Source: Hydractinia symbiolongicarpus | Taxonomy: Eukaryota; Cnidaria; Hydrozoa; Anthoathecata; Hydractiniidae | Direction: 5' to 3' | Assembly: GCF_029227915.1 (NCBI RefSeq) | Contig: NC_079884.1 | Location: forward strand, 932,001-996,000 | DNA length: 64,000 bases | In this document: positions 26,275-39,885 of the stretch, in pieces | How positions within the stretch are numbered: position 1 is the stretch's first letter | Layout: each line of letters begins with the position of its first letter | The notes under the pieces: model-generated | Seen by the model: only the letters and a program-made list of their open reading frames with translations | The model's database searches: none | Told to the model about the DNA's origin: nothing | Made by a program: the position numbers and the translations under genes

Positions 26275-26315
26275 CATCACGTGACTGCTTTTTCGATAAC
26301 GACAGTCACGTGATG
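26275..26315. promoter_or_regulatory. paired inverted CACGTG (E-box) sites
   Basis: CATCACGTGACT (26275-26286) and its exact reverse complement AGTCACGTGATG (26304-26315) each hold a TCACGTGA core, the binding site of MITF/TFE/USF-type bHLH factors. They stand about 300 bases before the possible exon at 26623. A regulatory role is inference; a transposon end is an alternative. Confidence 0.4.
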
Positions 26316-26622
26316 TAAGTTCGGTAAAATGAGACGCGTTAGTGAAAATTATAAAGTGATCGAAAACTCTCTTGACGATGCAGTCTGACGGCATTCAACT
26401 GACGGCAATTTATTGACGTCGTGAGAGGGCATGACGAAATAACGACTTCAAAACTGTAAACGAACGTAATACCATCAATGTTCTTGCGTTTTTTGTACCA
26501 TGTAAATTTAAAATGGCGTCTATAATTTCTTGTCATTATAATGGCCAAAACTCAACTGTGTCAAATCCCAATTACAAACTTTCAACTGCTCCTGGTTCAC
26601 GTGTGTTTCGCTATCGTGCAAA

Positions 26623-26757
26623 ATGGATTTCTCATCGGTTGAATTGCAACTTATTTCGGAAGTTGACTTCGACGTTGTTCTTGCAACAGTTGTTCTAACG
26701 GAGATAATTCACCTTGACCGATCGCAAAATTTGAACTCCAGATACTCTAAAGAGTAA
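26623..26757 (+). CDS. possible small first exon or micro-ORF
   Basis: An ATG in good context (AAAATGG) opens a 44-codon frame beginning MDFSSVELQLISEVDF, rich in hydrophobic and acidic residues, ending at a TAA that overlaps a GTAAGT donor-like site (AAAGA/GTAAGT at 26752). It could be the first exon of a plus-strand gene, perhaps transposon derived, but I found no following exon. An overlapping ATG at 26513 opens another frame of 61 codons. Weak evidence. Confidence 0.25.
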   Translation: MDFSSVELQLISEVDFDVVLATVVLTEIIHLDRSQNLNSRYSKE

Positions 26758-27263
26758 GTCACAAATTAGCCAGTCGTTAAAAAAGCTAGAGATACATTCG
26801 CGGTCTTGCCAAAAAAATCTCAACAAAATGGATCTTAAATAATGGTTCCACGTCACCTGCAAAAACTCCATGAAAATGCAAAAATTTAGCTGTTTATCTT
26901 AAATCCAAATCTCTTCAAGCCTAATTTTCTGACAATAAAGAAAACTTTCGCAAATAAGCCATCTTCTGTTTCGAAAAACGGCACAAAGACGGCACAAAGT
27001 CTCTTTGGTAACAGAATCTAATGAGCTCAAATAAGTGATCCTGTTCTGATGTCTAGCACTGTTGAATGTTATAAACAATAAATTGAATCGTTGGAAAAAG
27101 GATAGAAAATTGTTTTTAAAAATGGCATGGTGTTCTATTTGTCGTTAAGGAGATATGCCATGTTATGGTATTGTGCTAAGAATATGGATCGAAAATTGAT
27201 AGTAAATGTTTTCTGTCGTTTTTCTGAATATTTTTCTACGTTTTTTCCCACTAAATATGTGTT

Positions 27264-30200
27264 TTATAGTTCCGGAATCCTATCAATATGCTGGGAATAA
27301 GCCAAGCATACAAGGTTTCGCATCATTTGGACCTTTTCTATGCATACAATCGTGGTACTTATAACAAAAACGTGGAGTCCGCAAAGCACGATTAAAACGT
27401 TTACCTGCCCACTAGTCATGGCATGCTCGGGTCCTATTAAACGAGGTTGGGAGATTCCAAGTTGAACATTCCTTGAACCCATTGGCCAATGTCCTGGCTG
27501 CACAGGTTGTTGCAAGCCTGGAGGCCCTCTCATGTTTTGACCAACGGCACCAAAACTCGGAGAATGACTCATTATGGAGTTCGGTCTCATTCTTGGTTCT
27601 ACCATCGGAAATGCTGATCGATGCACATTGTTGCTTTGCATGGACGCAAATGGCGGTTGTATTGGTATCGAGTTGGGTTTGACGTCATGATGTGACACAC
27701 GCAGATCTAACTGGTGTTGCATGGGAAGAGGTGGCCGAACTACAGTCGGCGAAGACTGAAGTAGGTTCACTTCATCGAAACTGGACGACAAGTTTAACAC
27801 ATGACCAGACAAAGGAATTTTACCAACCGCGGGCAACAAATTTGTTGGTACAATGTTGGGATACTGTGAAACTACTTGTCCCTCATAAATGGTGGAAGAT
27901 AACGGTAAACGTGGAGGCTGTTGATTCATGAAGGGCGTGTCTTTCATATGCAAGGTGGAGATATCAGCAGTGCTATCCATATGCTTTTTAACTTCTAAAT
28001 ATAAGAAATGGATAAAATATGATTTATGATTTCTAAAATATTCATAAATTAAGCGATAATAGTGATGTTTTTTATTTTCTTGACTATTTAAGAACACGAA
28101 TGTTGAAGATATGAGCACGGAATTTTTATTTTATGTCGATTGGTTTCCCGCGGTTCGAGACGGTAAAATGACAGAACGAAACAGAGATTGCTCATGGTAA
28201 AATTTCATGAAAACATCTTTATAAAAGAAACAGAGATAAAATAAGGGTTTACTACGTTTGTAGCAGATTTTAGCTTCAAAAAAAATTTTTAAAAATACTA
28301 TGAAAATATTCGCCACTTCGAAGTCTTTTTTCTTTTTCCTGACGCTCTCATAAAAATTACCCGTTCATGACAACACTCAAATAACTCGAGCAATCTCTAT
28401 GCCATTTTACCCCCTTTGTTGGGGCTACGATGTTTCAAATCTATCGTGTTCAAGAAATAATAAAGCTTGAAAACTATAAATAATATAGAACACTAAACAG
28501 AAAAATCAAAATAATATCTGTTTTGTTTTCTTGCTACGTAGACATATTAAGTATCAACATACCTTCTGCAGGAGTGCTGTGTAGGCTAGCATTCCACATT
28601 GTATCAAACAAGGAATAAGAAGATGCAATTGGACCTTGTACAGCAGCCATACCAAACTCTTCTGACTCGGTGCGGAACAACGACCTTCAGAACAAGACAT
28701 GTGATAACAGTGAGTAAAGAAACACACACATAAAAAGTAAATAAGTCAATGAAATACTAAATACCTTGCTCGTTCTGACTTGTTCGGTATGGTACTTGCT
28801 TTCTAAAAAAAGAAAATATTTTAATTTTCACCGATTTTTATTTCCCATTCGCAATGTTTTTTTTGCTCTTCGAATCATGTAAAAAACTTACTTGCTGTAC
28901 CAAACAAATGTATTTATAAGTGCCCCGCTCACCCTCCTCTTTAGTGATAAACCTACAGACGGAAAAAATACCAGTTACACTGCGAAACGCTTGTTAGCAA
29001 TATACACAATGCGATTTAAAACATCTGCACGTAGCATACCTTGCGACTTGTTGTTTTAAGGTGAGCGAGTCAAGAATGTTTAATATTCTCGTGACCCGTA
29101 TCAACCACGTCTGATCCGAATTCACTTTTAAAGGTTGCATAGCGAAATCATATCGTCTAAACATGAAAGTTGGTACAAGATAACGCAGCAGTAATTTTTA
29201 CACAACGTTTGAATAAGCAACACTTTTTATTCTGTTTAGCCTCAGAGTTGGATCATTTTTAGAAAAACCAGGTCGTTTAGTCACTTATCTCGGAGAAAAA
29301 ACTTTATTTTTTCAAAAAAATTTAGATTTAAAATAATTTTTAAGGGTGACGTGGTTGGCGTATCCAATTCTTTTTAAAACTAATTAGAAGTAAGCCATTA
29401 AAATATTAATTTTAATGGCTTAAAGTCTTTTTTGCATAAAATTGACCTCGACTATACCACAACGCTAGTAAAATGATTAAGAATATATTTCTCAAACTAT
29501 TCCTCGTGGTATAATTTGGGTTAGCACACCATGAGTCGCTTCACACTAGTCATGTCATCCAAGTATCGTTTGTAATTGATTTAAAATCAAATTCCCGATC
29601 ATTTTCTTGCTAGAGATGATAGGATATTGCTTGCTCAAAGTTCAACCTCTACGTTTTGTTCTTTGTGTATGATGTAGCTCAAATTCGTACCGCTCGTTGA
29701 TAACTTATTAACACAAACCTGTGTATCCGTCTCAAAGGTATGACACCATGCATTTCCCAATCTTCTATCAATGGAAGTGCTTAAAAAATGAAAGAAGGTC
29801 ATTTTGACAATGAAATTTTAATAATAGTATTACAGAGTTGTCACCATTATTTCTTTATTTCCTAGTACAGCTATTGAATACAGGGAAGGTTGAACTGCAT
29901 CCTTGCTAAATCTTGATGCGATTTTAGTTCTTACGTAATAATTCTATAGTTCGAAGTTTTCACTTCTCGTAACAAAATCTGACAAGTTAGAATCAGTTGT
30001 AGGATTTATCTAACTCTCCTTAATTCCTTCAACTGAATTTTTCAGTTCCCTATTTTAATGGCAAAGATAAAACTTGAGAAGAAAAAAATAGAAACCTGAT
30101 TTTTCATGCTTTGTGCAGATTTTCTGCAGCTCGTTACCAAATACAGTCAGCTGATTAAATAATCTGAAAGAGAAATAGTACAGGTTGCTGGTAAATGTCT

Positions 30201-33200
30201 GAAAATTAATTCAACTACGGGAAGAATTGTCTTGGAAGAAAAAAAATCTTTAGCACAAACTGATTGCAGGGGTATACGTTTTACACCTTATCAGGTAGAA
30301 AAACGCTTGTTTTTTCAGCCTTTGCAACCCTATTACACATCCGTTCTACCCAACTTCTATAAAATAAACTCGAATTCAGGTAAAGTAAAAAAATAATAAA
30401 TGCCTTGCTTAAAAAAGAGGTTACTTAAAGGCGTCAAAATTGCAACAGAAACAAAAACACCCTCCATCGAAGGGGTATTTTTTCCGAGTGTTTACGAAAC
30501 TTACTCTGGATTTTCTTGGAACTGTTCTTCTTCAAACAAACCTTCCACATTGCAAGATATGATCCAATCAAATAGTAGCTTAACCCCTGGTAAAAATTTC
30601 ATATCTTCCAGCAGAATAGGTTGGCGAAACAACATTTCAATTGAGATTTCAATAAAAGCTTGAAAGATACCAACACTCAACGACAATATGAGATGCCATA
30701 CACTGGACTCGTTTTCTGTTATACACTCTCCGTCGTTGTGCTTATTTTTATCCAACGTAAATATACATATGCCAGCTATAAGTATAACTTGCTGTTGTGT
30801 CAATTCTAACAATATCTCCTATAATCATGAAAAACTGCAGTGGTCAGCATAATATAAATGGGTGATAAGATCATAAGAAAAACTACAAGGCAAAAGATTC
30901 TGGAAAAAACTAAAAAATTAAACATACTTTAATATCCTGGAGAAGCTTATCTCTTACAATTACAAGTTTCGGAATATCTAAACAAAGATAAACAATAGTT
31001 TTACAATATATTGCAAATCATTCAACAGAGGGTGATGTAGCTAGCTCCATCCTTTACACGTTTGAGTTATTATTATCAGTGTAGCTAGCTCTATTTTTAA
31101 CTTGAGTTAATATTATCAATAGACAGCATACAGAATCATCTGTTTACATACCTTGCTTAATGTATATACATCCATTGAAATAAATAAATAAGTCAATGAA
31201 ATCATCAGCATCTGTAATATTGGGTTTGGATAAAATCCTACGTAAAAGCGAAATTTATTTAACGTATACACGATTCTTGTCTAACACGATACAGTTGGAG
31301 AATATTGGAAAAGCATTTCACACAACATAAAAATTAAATTTTGTTATTGTGGTTTACAGAGAGTCACTCTCCATGCATAGAATTTTAATGTTATGAGTTT
31401 TAATGTTTTTAAACCCAATGTACTGTTAAAAAAAATAACAGTACATTGGGTTTAAAAACACTTTATGTTTTATGTCGAGTTTCCATTGAGACGAGTCATC
31501 ATAACAAACTATACTACAGAATTTGCTGACTAATAGCCTATGTTAAACTGTTCTCTTCAAGTGCTAAAGGTCACGGTTTCAAACCCCAATTGAGTTGGTT
31601 AGCTACGACAATGCAGAGCGATTCTTTTTTCTAAGTGCTTGGCAGACAATATCTTCTGAGCCAGTTAAACATAGCTACAAAGCTGCAAATTTACTAGTAT
31701 CAATTTTTTACAAAAACTACACAGACAAGAGTTTGACGGAGGAAATTCAAGGTATGAATTGTTGCAAAGAATATCTCACATACTTGTGGTTGTGTTTTGC
31801 GTATATTTGATTGAATATTTTGTGGAGGTTGGAAGCTGCAGCAGGGAATGGATTCGGCACGGAAATACTAAAAACGAATGTAGTAGAGCTTGAATACATA
31901 ATGCAGAACATTAATACACCAATTTGTAAATATAATTACATATTGCAATCTAATAATAAGCAAATATTCAATAAGGTAAAATCAGACATCACAAGTAATT
32001 TAGTGGAGCATGCGATGTCAACTAAAGATGTCTTGAATATCAGAAAATTGAATAAGTTGGGTCCAATTTTTTACAAAAGCAAATATATGTTTTGTTATAC
32101 AGAACATAGTCAAAACTAGCCCTTTAAAATGTTTTGTTAAGAAGGTATGCGAGGTTGCGAGCTGTTTTGGGATGACAATTTTTTATTTATTTTGTGATTA
32201 AGTTTCGTGAGAGTAATTAGTTTCATGACTTTTAATTTTTATTTTTACTTTCTATGCTGATTTTAGTGTTAAAAAAAAATAAATTTTTAACAACTTTCTT
32301 AACAATCATCCGTATACAAAATTTTCCCTTAATATCAGATAACTGGGTTGAATAACATGATCAATAGAACATATAAAATACTTAAATAAATTCTACAAAA
32401 AACCTTTTGCAATAATAGAAAACAGTATGTAATGAATCGTTGACTGCACTGGATAATATCGCAAGTTGATTGTATGGTTGACCTATACAAAGAAAGACAA
32501 CAAGGTGACAACTGCAAACAGATAATTTTTTTCTACCTTAACTTTTAAATAATATAACAATTTTGAAAGACAAATCTCTTTGAACAAACAAACTGAAGAA
32601 CAATACCATTTCCAGGTAGCAGTTTCGATGCTAACTTATAAAATGATGCAGCTTGCTTCAAATTATTTCTGTAACGAGCTAAAAACAAAAACAAAAACTT
32701 CATTGCATATTCTTGTTTGGTTTCTTTAAAAATATATTATAATTTAACACTTAGACAACGGATAATGCCCCTCTGTTGGACTGCCATTCAACTCCAGAGG
32801 AATTGGTTGTAAATAAAATAGCTCTTGTTTAAAATAGAGAATGAATTGAGCTACACAACAGCTCCAAACAGGAACCCTTTAACTCCTTTTTTTAGCCAAC
32901 TAATAACAGCTTTCGAAAAGGTTTACTATTTTTGACTGACAAAATTGTCTTTTCAAAAACTGTTGGAAAACTGGATCAATATTACAATTCATTTTATCAA
33001 AGTGCACAACATTTACCTAAGTCACCAAGGTGTACCAAACAGTCTTGACATATGTAAAAACAAGCATTTGATTTCGGTTTTAAGGACTGGACTGCTTTTG
33101 GTTCTAAAAAATATCAAATCAATTTAAAAATTGAAATAGAATTATTTTCATACACGTACATATGATTGTCACATGAACTTATTTGCATGTTTGTTAGTAG

Positions 33201-36200
33201 GATATGTAGAAATTTTAACAAAATAGGTATATTTTACAGTGTCATCAGCTAACCTGAAAAGCAGAAAAGAAATTGTGCACATTTTTAAAAACGTTGATGT
33301 CTGTACCACAAGTTAAAAACATAATAAAATATGTGCAAAAAATTTGCAGTCATAAAGATAATATGCAGTTCTTCCAAAATCTGGAAATAGACACATTTAT
33401 TCATAAAGCAAAAGAGGGGTAAGTTTACACTGAGATTTGAGGTAGAGAATTCAGTTACATACAATATCAACACAGTCAATAAATAATTTTATCATAGGTT
33501 TCTTGTTAAAACTGAGATTCAGACATTTTAGATTGTTCTGTTTTCAAATACATATTCTATTCTAATGTTTCATCTTTTTACAGATTGAGTTCAGAAATTT
33601 AATTTGAAGATTGCGTTTTCTATAATTCACCAAATTGTTTCTAAACCAATTTACATGCGAAATGCAAAACAGGAGTTTAACTATCATCTCTATTTCCTTT
33701 AATAACAATGATATACACAACATACCTCGTAAAATTCCAAGCTGGCTACCTTTGCCGTGATATGGAAGATCAAGATCATGAACATCACAAAACTCTTGCA
33801 GGAGCTAAAAAAATACATTAATTCTTCACTTGCCATATGTATCTATGTCTTCCATTTACTGATTTCATTTGTTGTACATAGAACAGCTTACTTTTTACAA
33901 CAGTCATAGAAAACTTACTTGGAAGTAAAAACCAATAGACATGTCGATAAATACAGATAATTTAACTTGATAATCACTTTTTTCATTACTCTAAAAATGA
34001 AGAGATATAACATACAGTGAATTCTGTTTTTAATCAACTCAACACATTGGTTTTCTTTTAACCGTTTTTTCTTATTATAATTTACGTAAAATTTTGGCCT
34101 ACTGAAAGTGTCACAGTTCCAAAAGTGCTTCTATTAGTCGTCTAAACTAACTGTACAAATAATAATTTAATACCTATTTTTTGCCATATCTAATGACCAA
34201 CCTAATATTATGTCCAGGATGAAATGCAGAATACACAATAAAGTCAAATTTAAACTGATCAAAAAATATTGATTGTATACAGCAGTAAAGTTTCTGCTTT
34301 TTAAGTCCAGGTTTTTTTAAAATATGAACATGCTCAAGTCCTTAATATTGAAGGTTCGTTCATTGTTAAACATTTCACTTGGGATCCCTAGCAATATCTA
34401 TCCAATTTCCTTGATAAAATTCCTTTCTCTCTCTTCCTCAATAAAAGGTAAAAATAAAATAAACTATCTACCATATTTTTGTTTTAAGCTATAAAATAAA
34501 GATAAACGAACTTTCAAGCAGAAATTGTGAACTTTTAAACATGTTACAAATTTATGATGTTACACATGTGCATTCAATGCAGTATGTGTGCTGTTATTCC
34601 AGAAACTCAGAAAATGCTTTTTTTTTAATTTCTGTACAGATAAAAAGGGTGTATAAAAATTTTTTAAAATTAACATATTTCAAAAAGGGGAAATCTTTCA
34701 ACTAAACCTTGATTGCTTCAATCATAAAAAAATCATGTTGTTATTTCAAAACTTTTACAATTTACATTTTAATGAAGGTCTGTATCAAACTGCAAGATCA
34801 TTTTAAACAAAATTATGGAAAACAACATTAAAATTTGTGAAAAAGACAACGTAAAAGGACATTCAAGGATATTCAGAATATTAATGTAATGCGATGTAAA
34901 CAAATTAATCAAAATATAAAAACAAGTAATTTAGGAGATCATAATACTTAAGATTCTTATACATTTTTATACTTTGAATATCTACTTAAAATTTATGGCA
35001 CTTACGCTTTTCATATATTTTCTGAAGCTATCAATATGTTCTTTGAAAGCACGGTTCCATCTAAATTGTAAAACTATGCATTAAAACAGAAACATTAGGT
35101 TGCAGACAAAATAGTAAAAGTAAAAAAAGTAAAAAATTTGTCAGATAATTTACTCTCAACAAATAATATTATTAATTATCAGAAAGCTACTACAAAATAT
35201 ATACACTAATATATCCTTAGTAACACGAAAACATTTACTTAGTATAAACACACCTATAGAAATACAACAATGCAGCAGCGCTGTTGTCTGGACTTTTAAA
35301 ATTTCAACATAAAGTATTCTCAACAAAAAAGGTGTGCCTAATCAAGGATGCCCCTTTTTGCCTCCCCAAAATGATGCAGATTCACTGGATTAAAATGCAT
35401 GAAAGAAACTTCTCTGTTTGGTGTTGTTTCATTTGAAAAATGTTGATGCAATTATTTTAAAAAAATCATCATTATCATTACGTAATCATCAATAAGTCTG
35501 ACTAACATAAAACTACTAAAGCTATTGCATTGCAATTATGTTTTTTAGGCGAAATAACATGAAAATGGTGGGAAACAATTGACATCATCTCCTGACTAGT
35601 TGTAAACATAAATTCTAAGCTTTTTCATATATTAACATATTTTTAAATTAATAGTCAAGCTACTATTAGACAGCAAAAAATAAATATAGCTTTTTAGTTT
35701 TTTACAACTTTCAAGTCGTACATGAAAAACGAACCCTATTAAAATCTTTTTATGAAGGTTTAATTTCCCTTCAAACATTTACTGCTATGTTTTAGAAAAA
35801 TTGGATCTGCATTTGTAAAATGTAGAAAGAGACTGGTCTCACTCACCGTGAAATGAATTTAACTATAAACAGCAAACGAAAGATTCTTAAAATTCTCAAT
35901 GAAAAAATACATTTTGATAATACCTACTGAGATCAAAAGTTTGTGGATACAGGTTACTTTGCTTTCAAGACAAAAAATCTGAATAACACAGAAATGGCGA
36001 ATCTTCTTTTGTATGAACGACCAAACGTGATAACTTGTTGAAATACAAAGATCTACTTACAGTTCTAACTCCACTTTATTGTCAAGTGCAAATTGTACAT
36101 CCGACAGCAGGATTTGTTTATAATGACTTTCCAAACTAAAAGAGAGAGGAATATTTCGTCAAAAAAGTAAAAAAACACTCACAAATCTTACGACATTCAT

Positions 36201-39200
36201 GACTGCAGCTCTCTCCATTTAAATTCTTTTTTGCTCTGCTGAATGGTTATGATACCTACTGCCTTTTTATAATAGTCCATTAGGAACCTTCATGCGAATT
36301 GTTTAGGTCCCATACCTTTTAGAGTCATATTTATTGGCCATTTTAATCAGAACAAGAAGCCCTGGGGCTCTAAGAATTTCCGCTCGCTACCAAAATATTT
36401 GATGACAACCTGCTAATTTGTTGTGTTATCATGCCAAACATTCGAAGAGGTTTGGTGCATGAAGCACACAAGTGACATTATATCTTACAACAAATGCAAA
36501 CAAAACGAAACATGTCATAATAAACTCACATTTTAAAAGAAATTGCTAACAAAAAATACAGCCTATCATTTATGGTTGAAAGTCTTGCGATTAAAACGTT
36601 TATGGTCTTAAACGGCATTTAGTTGACAAAAAATCAAAATTTTGATGTGACCATCATTTTCAGCATACTTTTTTTATTAACTGTGCCAAGTTTTGTCGAA
36701 AATAAAGTAGTTTTAATTTTTGGACAAATTTTGGCCTGAAATGACATTTAGGTGACAAAAAATCACATCTTTCTATCATCATCATTTTCAGCATACTTTA
36801 TTTGTTAACTGTGCCAAATTTGGCTGAGAATGAAGTGGTTTTAATTTTTGGACCAATTTTGGCCTAAAATGGCATTTAGGTGACAAAAATCAAAATTTTG
36901 ATGTCACCATTATGTTCAGCATACTTCTTTTGTTAACTTCGCCAATTTTTGTTAAAAATGAAGTAGTTTTTTTAATTTTTGGACCAATTTTGGCCTAAAA
37001 TGACATTTAAGGTGGCAAAAAACCAAACATTTGATGTCACCATCATGTTCAGCATACTTTTTTTGTTAACTGTGCCAAATTTTGTCAAAAATAAAGTAGT
37101 TTTAATTTTTGGACCAAATTTGGCCTAAAATGACATTTAGGTAATAAGAAATCAAAATTTTGATGTCACCATCATGTTCAGCATACGTTAACTGTGTCAA
37201 ATTTTGTTGAAAATAAAGTAGTTTTAATTTTTGGACCAATTTTGGCCTAAAATGACATTTAGGTGACAAAAATCAACATTATGATGTCACCATTATGTTC
37301 AGCATACTTTTTTTGTTAACTGTGCCAAATTTTGTCAAAAACAAATACCAATTTTGGCCTGAAACGTCATTTAGATGACTTCCCAGTACTTAGGGACCTT
37401 GGGTACGAAGTTTAAATCTGTGACGTTGCAATTGACCATTTGGGACAGGGTTAGTTAGTTAGTCAGTTATCTATCCTCCTCTCAGAGGAGCGTGAAATCC
37501 CAGGGTCGATTTTCTCTCAAAAAATGCTCCGAAAGAAAAAAACGACGGTTTTAAAGAATTTCCTACGCCTTCGGGCGCGGAAATTCAACTACAGCTTAAA
37601 TTTTTATAAAATCCTTAAATTAGGGGAAAATGAAAATGTAATATGTTTGAAAAACCATGGGCCAAAAAGGATTAAAAAGCAAGTCGTGGAAATAAATTTC
37701 CCAAAAGCTGGTTGGAATTGATCAATTGCAGAAATGACTATAACAATTTTTTTTTTAACAGAACTATTAAAAATGTAAGATAGACAATAAAATGTTAATT
37801 ATTAAAGTATATATATTCCCCTATATATTTCTTTTTGATACTATATGTTAACTTAAATTTTATAAAAAATACTAATTGTGCATTTTTTACGTTAAAGCTT
37901 TTAATTGCAAAAAAAAAAAGAAGAAAAAAAAAGGAGATCTTTACAAAGGGTGGACACAAATATGAGGTCTGGGCAGTTCAACTACACACTCTTTCAGTTA
38001 ACTTCTTTGCTTCGACATGTTAAAATTTAAAAGTGGGTTCAGTTGTTAAATAAAGTATCAATGCAATGTTGCTTCAGTATAAATTAAACAAACTATTTTC
38101 TGTCATATCAAAAATAAAAAATAAAACTATTTTTGGTGAATACATTTTAGTCCAAAAATGTAAACAAAACAAGCTGTTCACAAAATAATTCTTTGTTTGA
38201 ATGATGTCTCTCAGGAAATAATTCCTTTGTAAAAATTTAATATTTATTCTTTTTCCATATTTATCTATATTTTAAAACCCAACTTTCCATTTGTGAGGCA
38301 AATATGGTAGCAGTGTGTAACAGCAACCTACTTCCTGTGGATTTTCTCTACGGGTTTTTTCTCAGGCTTATAAATAGAATAGTTAAAACTCACAGGTGCA
38401 TGGGACACTTTGTAAAAACTTTCTAAAAAACATACCTTTGCCTAACAATGAACTCATCAGAGAAGACATCAGCTACTTGACTTGATTTGCCTGAAATCCA
38501 AAATTTTGTATGTAATTAAAAGCAATATCTATTTATGAGAAATATAAAATATATGAATATAGATTTAGAATGTTTACCTTGGATAGACAACTTGAGTGAT
38601 TCACACTCTCTGAAACAAAAAACTAAAAAAATTAGTGACAATAAAGGAAAAATTTTGACAAACAAAATGTTCCATGTTACTTTATGAGCACAAACCTTTT
38701 TTTGAGTTTCACGAATTCTGTTTCATGAGTTTATGCTTTTGAAAATTCTAAAATGCCTTGCAGGACTTAAAATAATTACCTGTTTGCCATTAACCTGGGG
38801 GAGAGTTTTTAAAGCATACTTAACTATACACACAAATTTTTCTTTTAATTCAAGGGAACTAATTTTTCGCGATAGACTGTTCAATAGCATTTTAGGCACA
38901 TGATGAAACAAAAGAAATAAACAGACATTGTAAGCATTAAAAAGGTCTATGTACACAACATATAAAAATGTGAACTAACTCAAATAACACTATTATATAT
39001 ATTTTTCACTTTTGTATTTAAATTAAACCTTTCTCTTTACGATAAAAACTTTCTGAACTCAAGAATGTCACTTAAACTCGCTTAATCCAGTATTTTTATT
39101 TTTATGAGGGTCAAATTTTTTTTAGATTTTAAAGAAGGGATGTACCACATGAGCTCCGTTTTTTGCAGGACCCAACAAACATTCTCAGGCACATTAAAAC

Positions 39201-39851
39201 ATCATATTTTGGGTACTGTTGAATTGACCCGGCCAGTTTTTGGACACAGTGCATTTATATACAGCTTGTAGTGGTGGCTAAATTTTAAAAATAAAATGTT
39301 TTTGCTTATGAAGAATCAGAAAAATCGTATTCAACCATATTATTAGTTAGCTAGCTGTTATTTTCATGTAGCCAGCTAGATAATATGGTTGAGTAGTTTC
39401 AATTTTTTTAAACATATAATACATGGTATATATAAATTTTTGGCCTTTTAATTTTCCAAGAAAAGTTTCAATTTAAAGTTCCTAATAAGAGGTAAATTCT
39501 AAAAATCTTATTGTTCTGTTTGTCTTCCACAATTGTTCTAAGATTGGGCATGTACGTCCATAGATTGGGCAGTCCAGCCTTAAGACTGGCTACCCATTTG
39601 TCACTGTCTGAAGATTGGCCTGGCCAGTCTTAAGACGGGCCGCGTTCCAAGATTGGGCAGAACAGAGCAATTTCACTACAAAAAAATATTGCCGACACAA
39701 TTCTGACGCAAATCAGTTGAAATGAATCTCACATTGTTTTATTGCCGACGTAAAAAAATTCTAATTTTAAGGGCTCTCGATCGAGTATTTTTGTTGATAT
39801 TTTTGATCAGCGATGACTGGATTATTTTTATTTTTATTTTACAGATCAAGC

Positions 39852-39885
<34 letters not shown>

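Larger units (their letters stand above)
25388..27263. other. tail-to-tail interval between HEXD and SMG7
   Basis: Contains the 3' ends of both genes. A plus-strand open stretch at about 25596-25722 encodes an acidic peptide (NPYVRDRDDDFADEFDWD) without a start or partner. An E-box inverted repeat lies at 26275-26315 and a possible small first exon at 26623-26753. Nothing else can be supported. Confidence 0.45.

Noticed and set aside
31595-32119. Two plus-strand frames across SMG7 exons
   Set aside because: They overlap the minus-strand SMG7 exon encoding PFPAAASNLHK, whose phase fits its neighbours; the plus frames have no recognisable domain.
36600-37380. CRISPR array
   Set aside because: Units are about 125 bp with no unique spacers between short conserved repeats; this is a eukaryotic intronic minisatellite.
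38723-38956. Minus-strand frame near the second SMG7 exon
   Set aside because: The phase-matched first exon at 41566-41621 explains the SMG7 N-terminus better; this frame has no donor in the needed phase.
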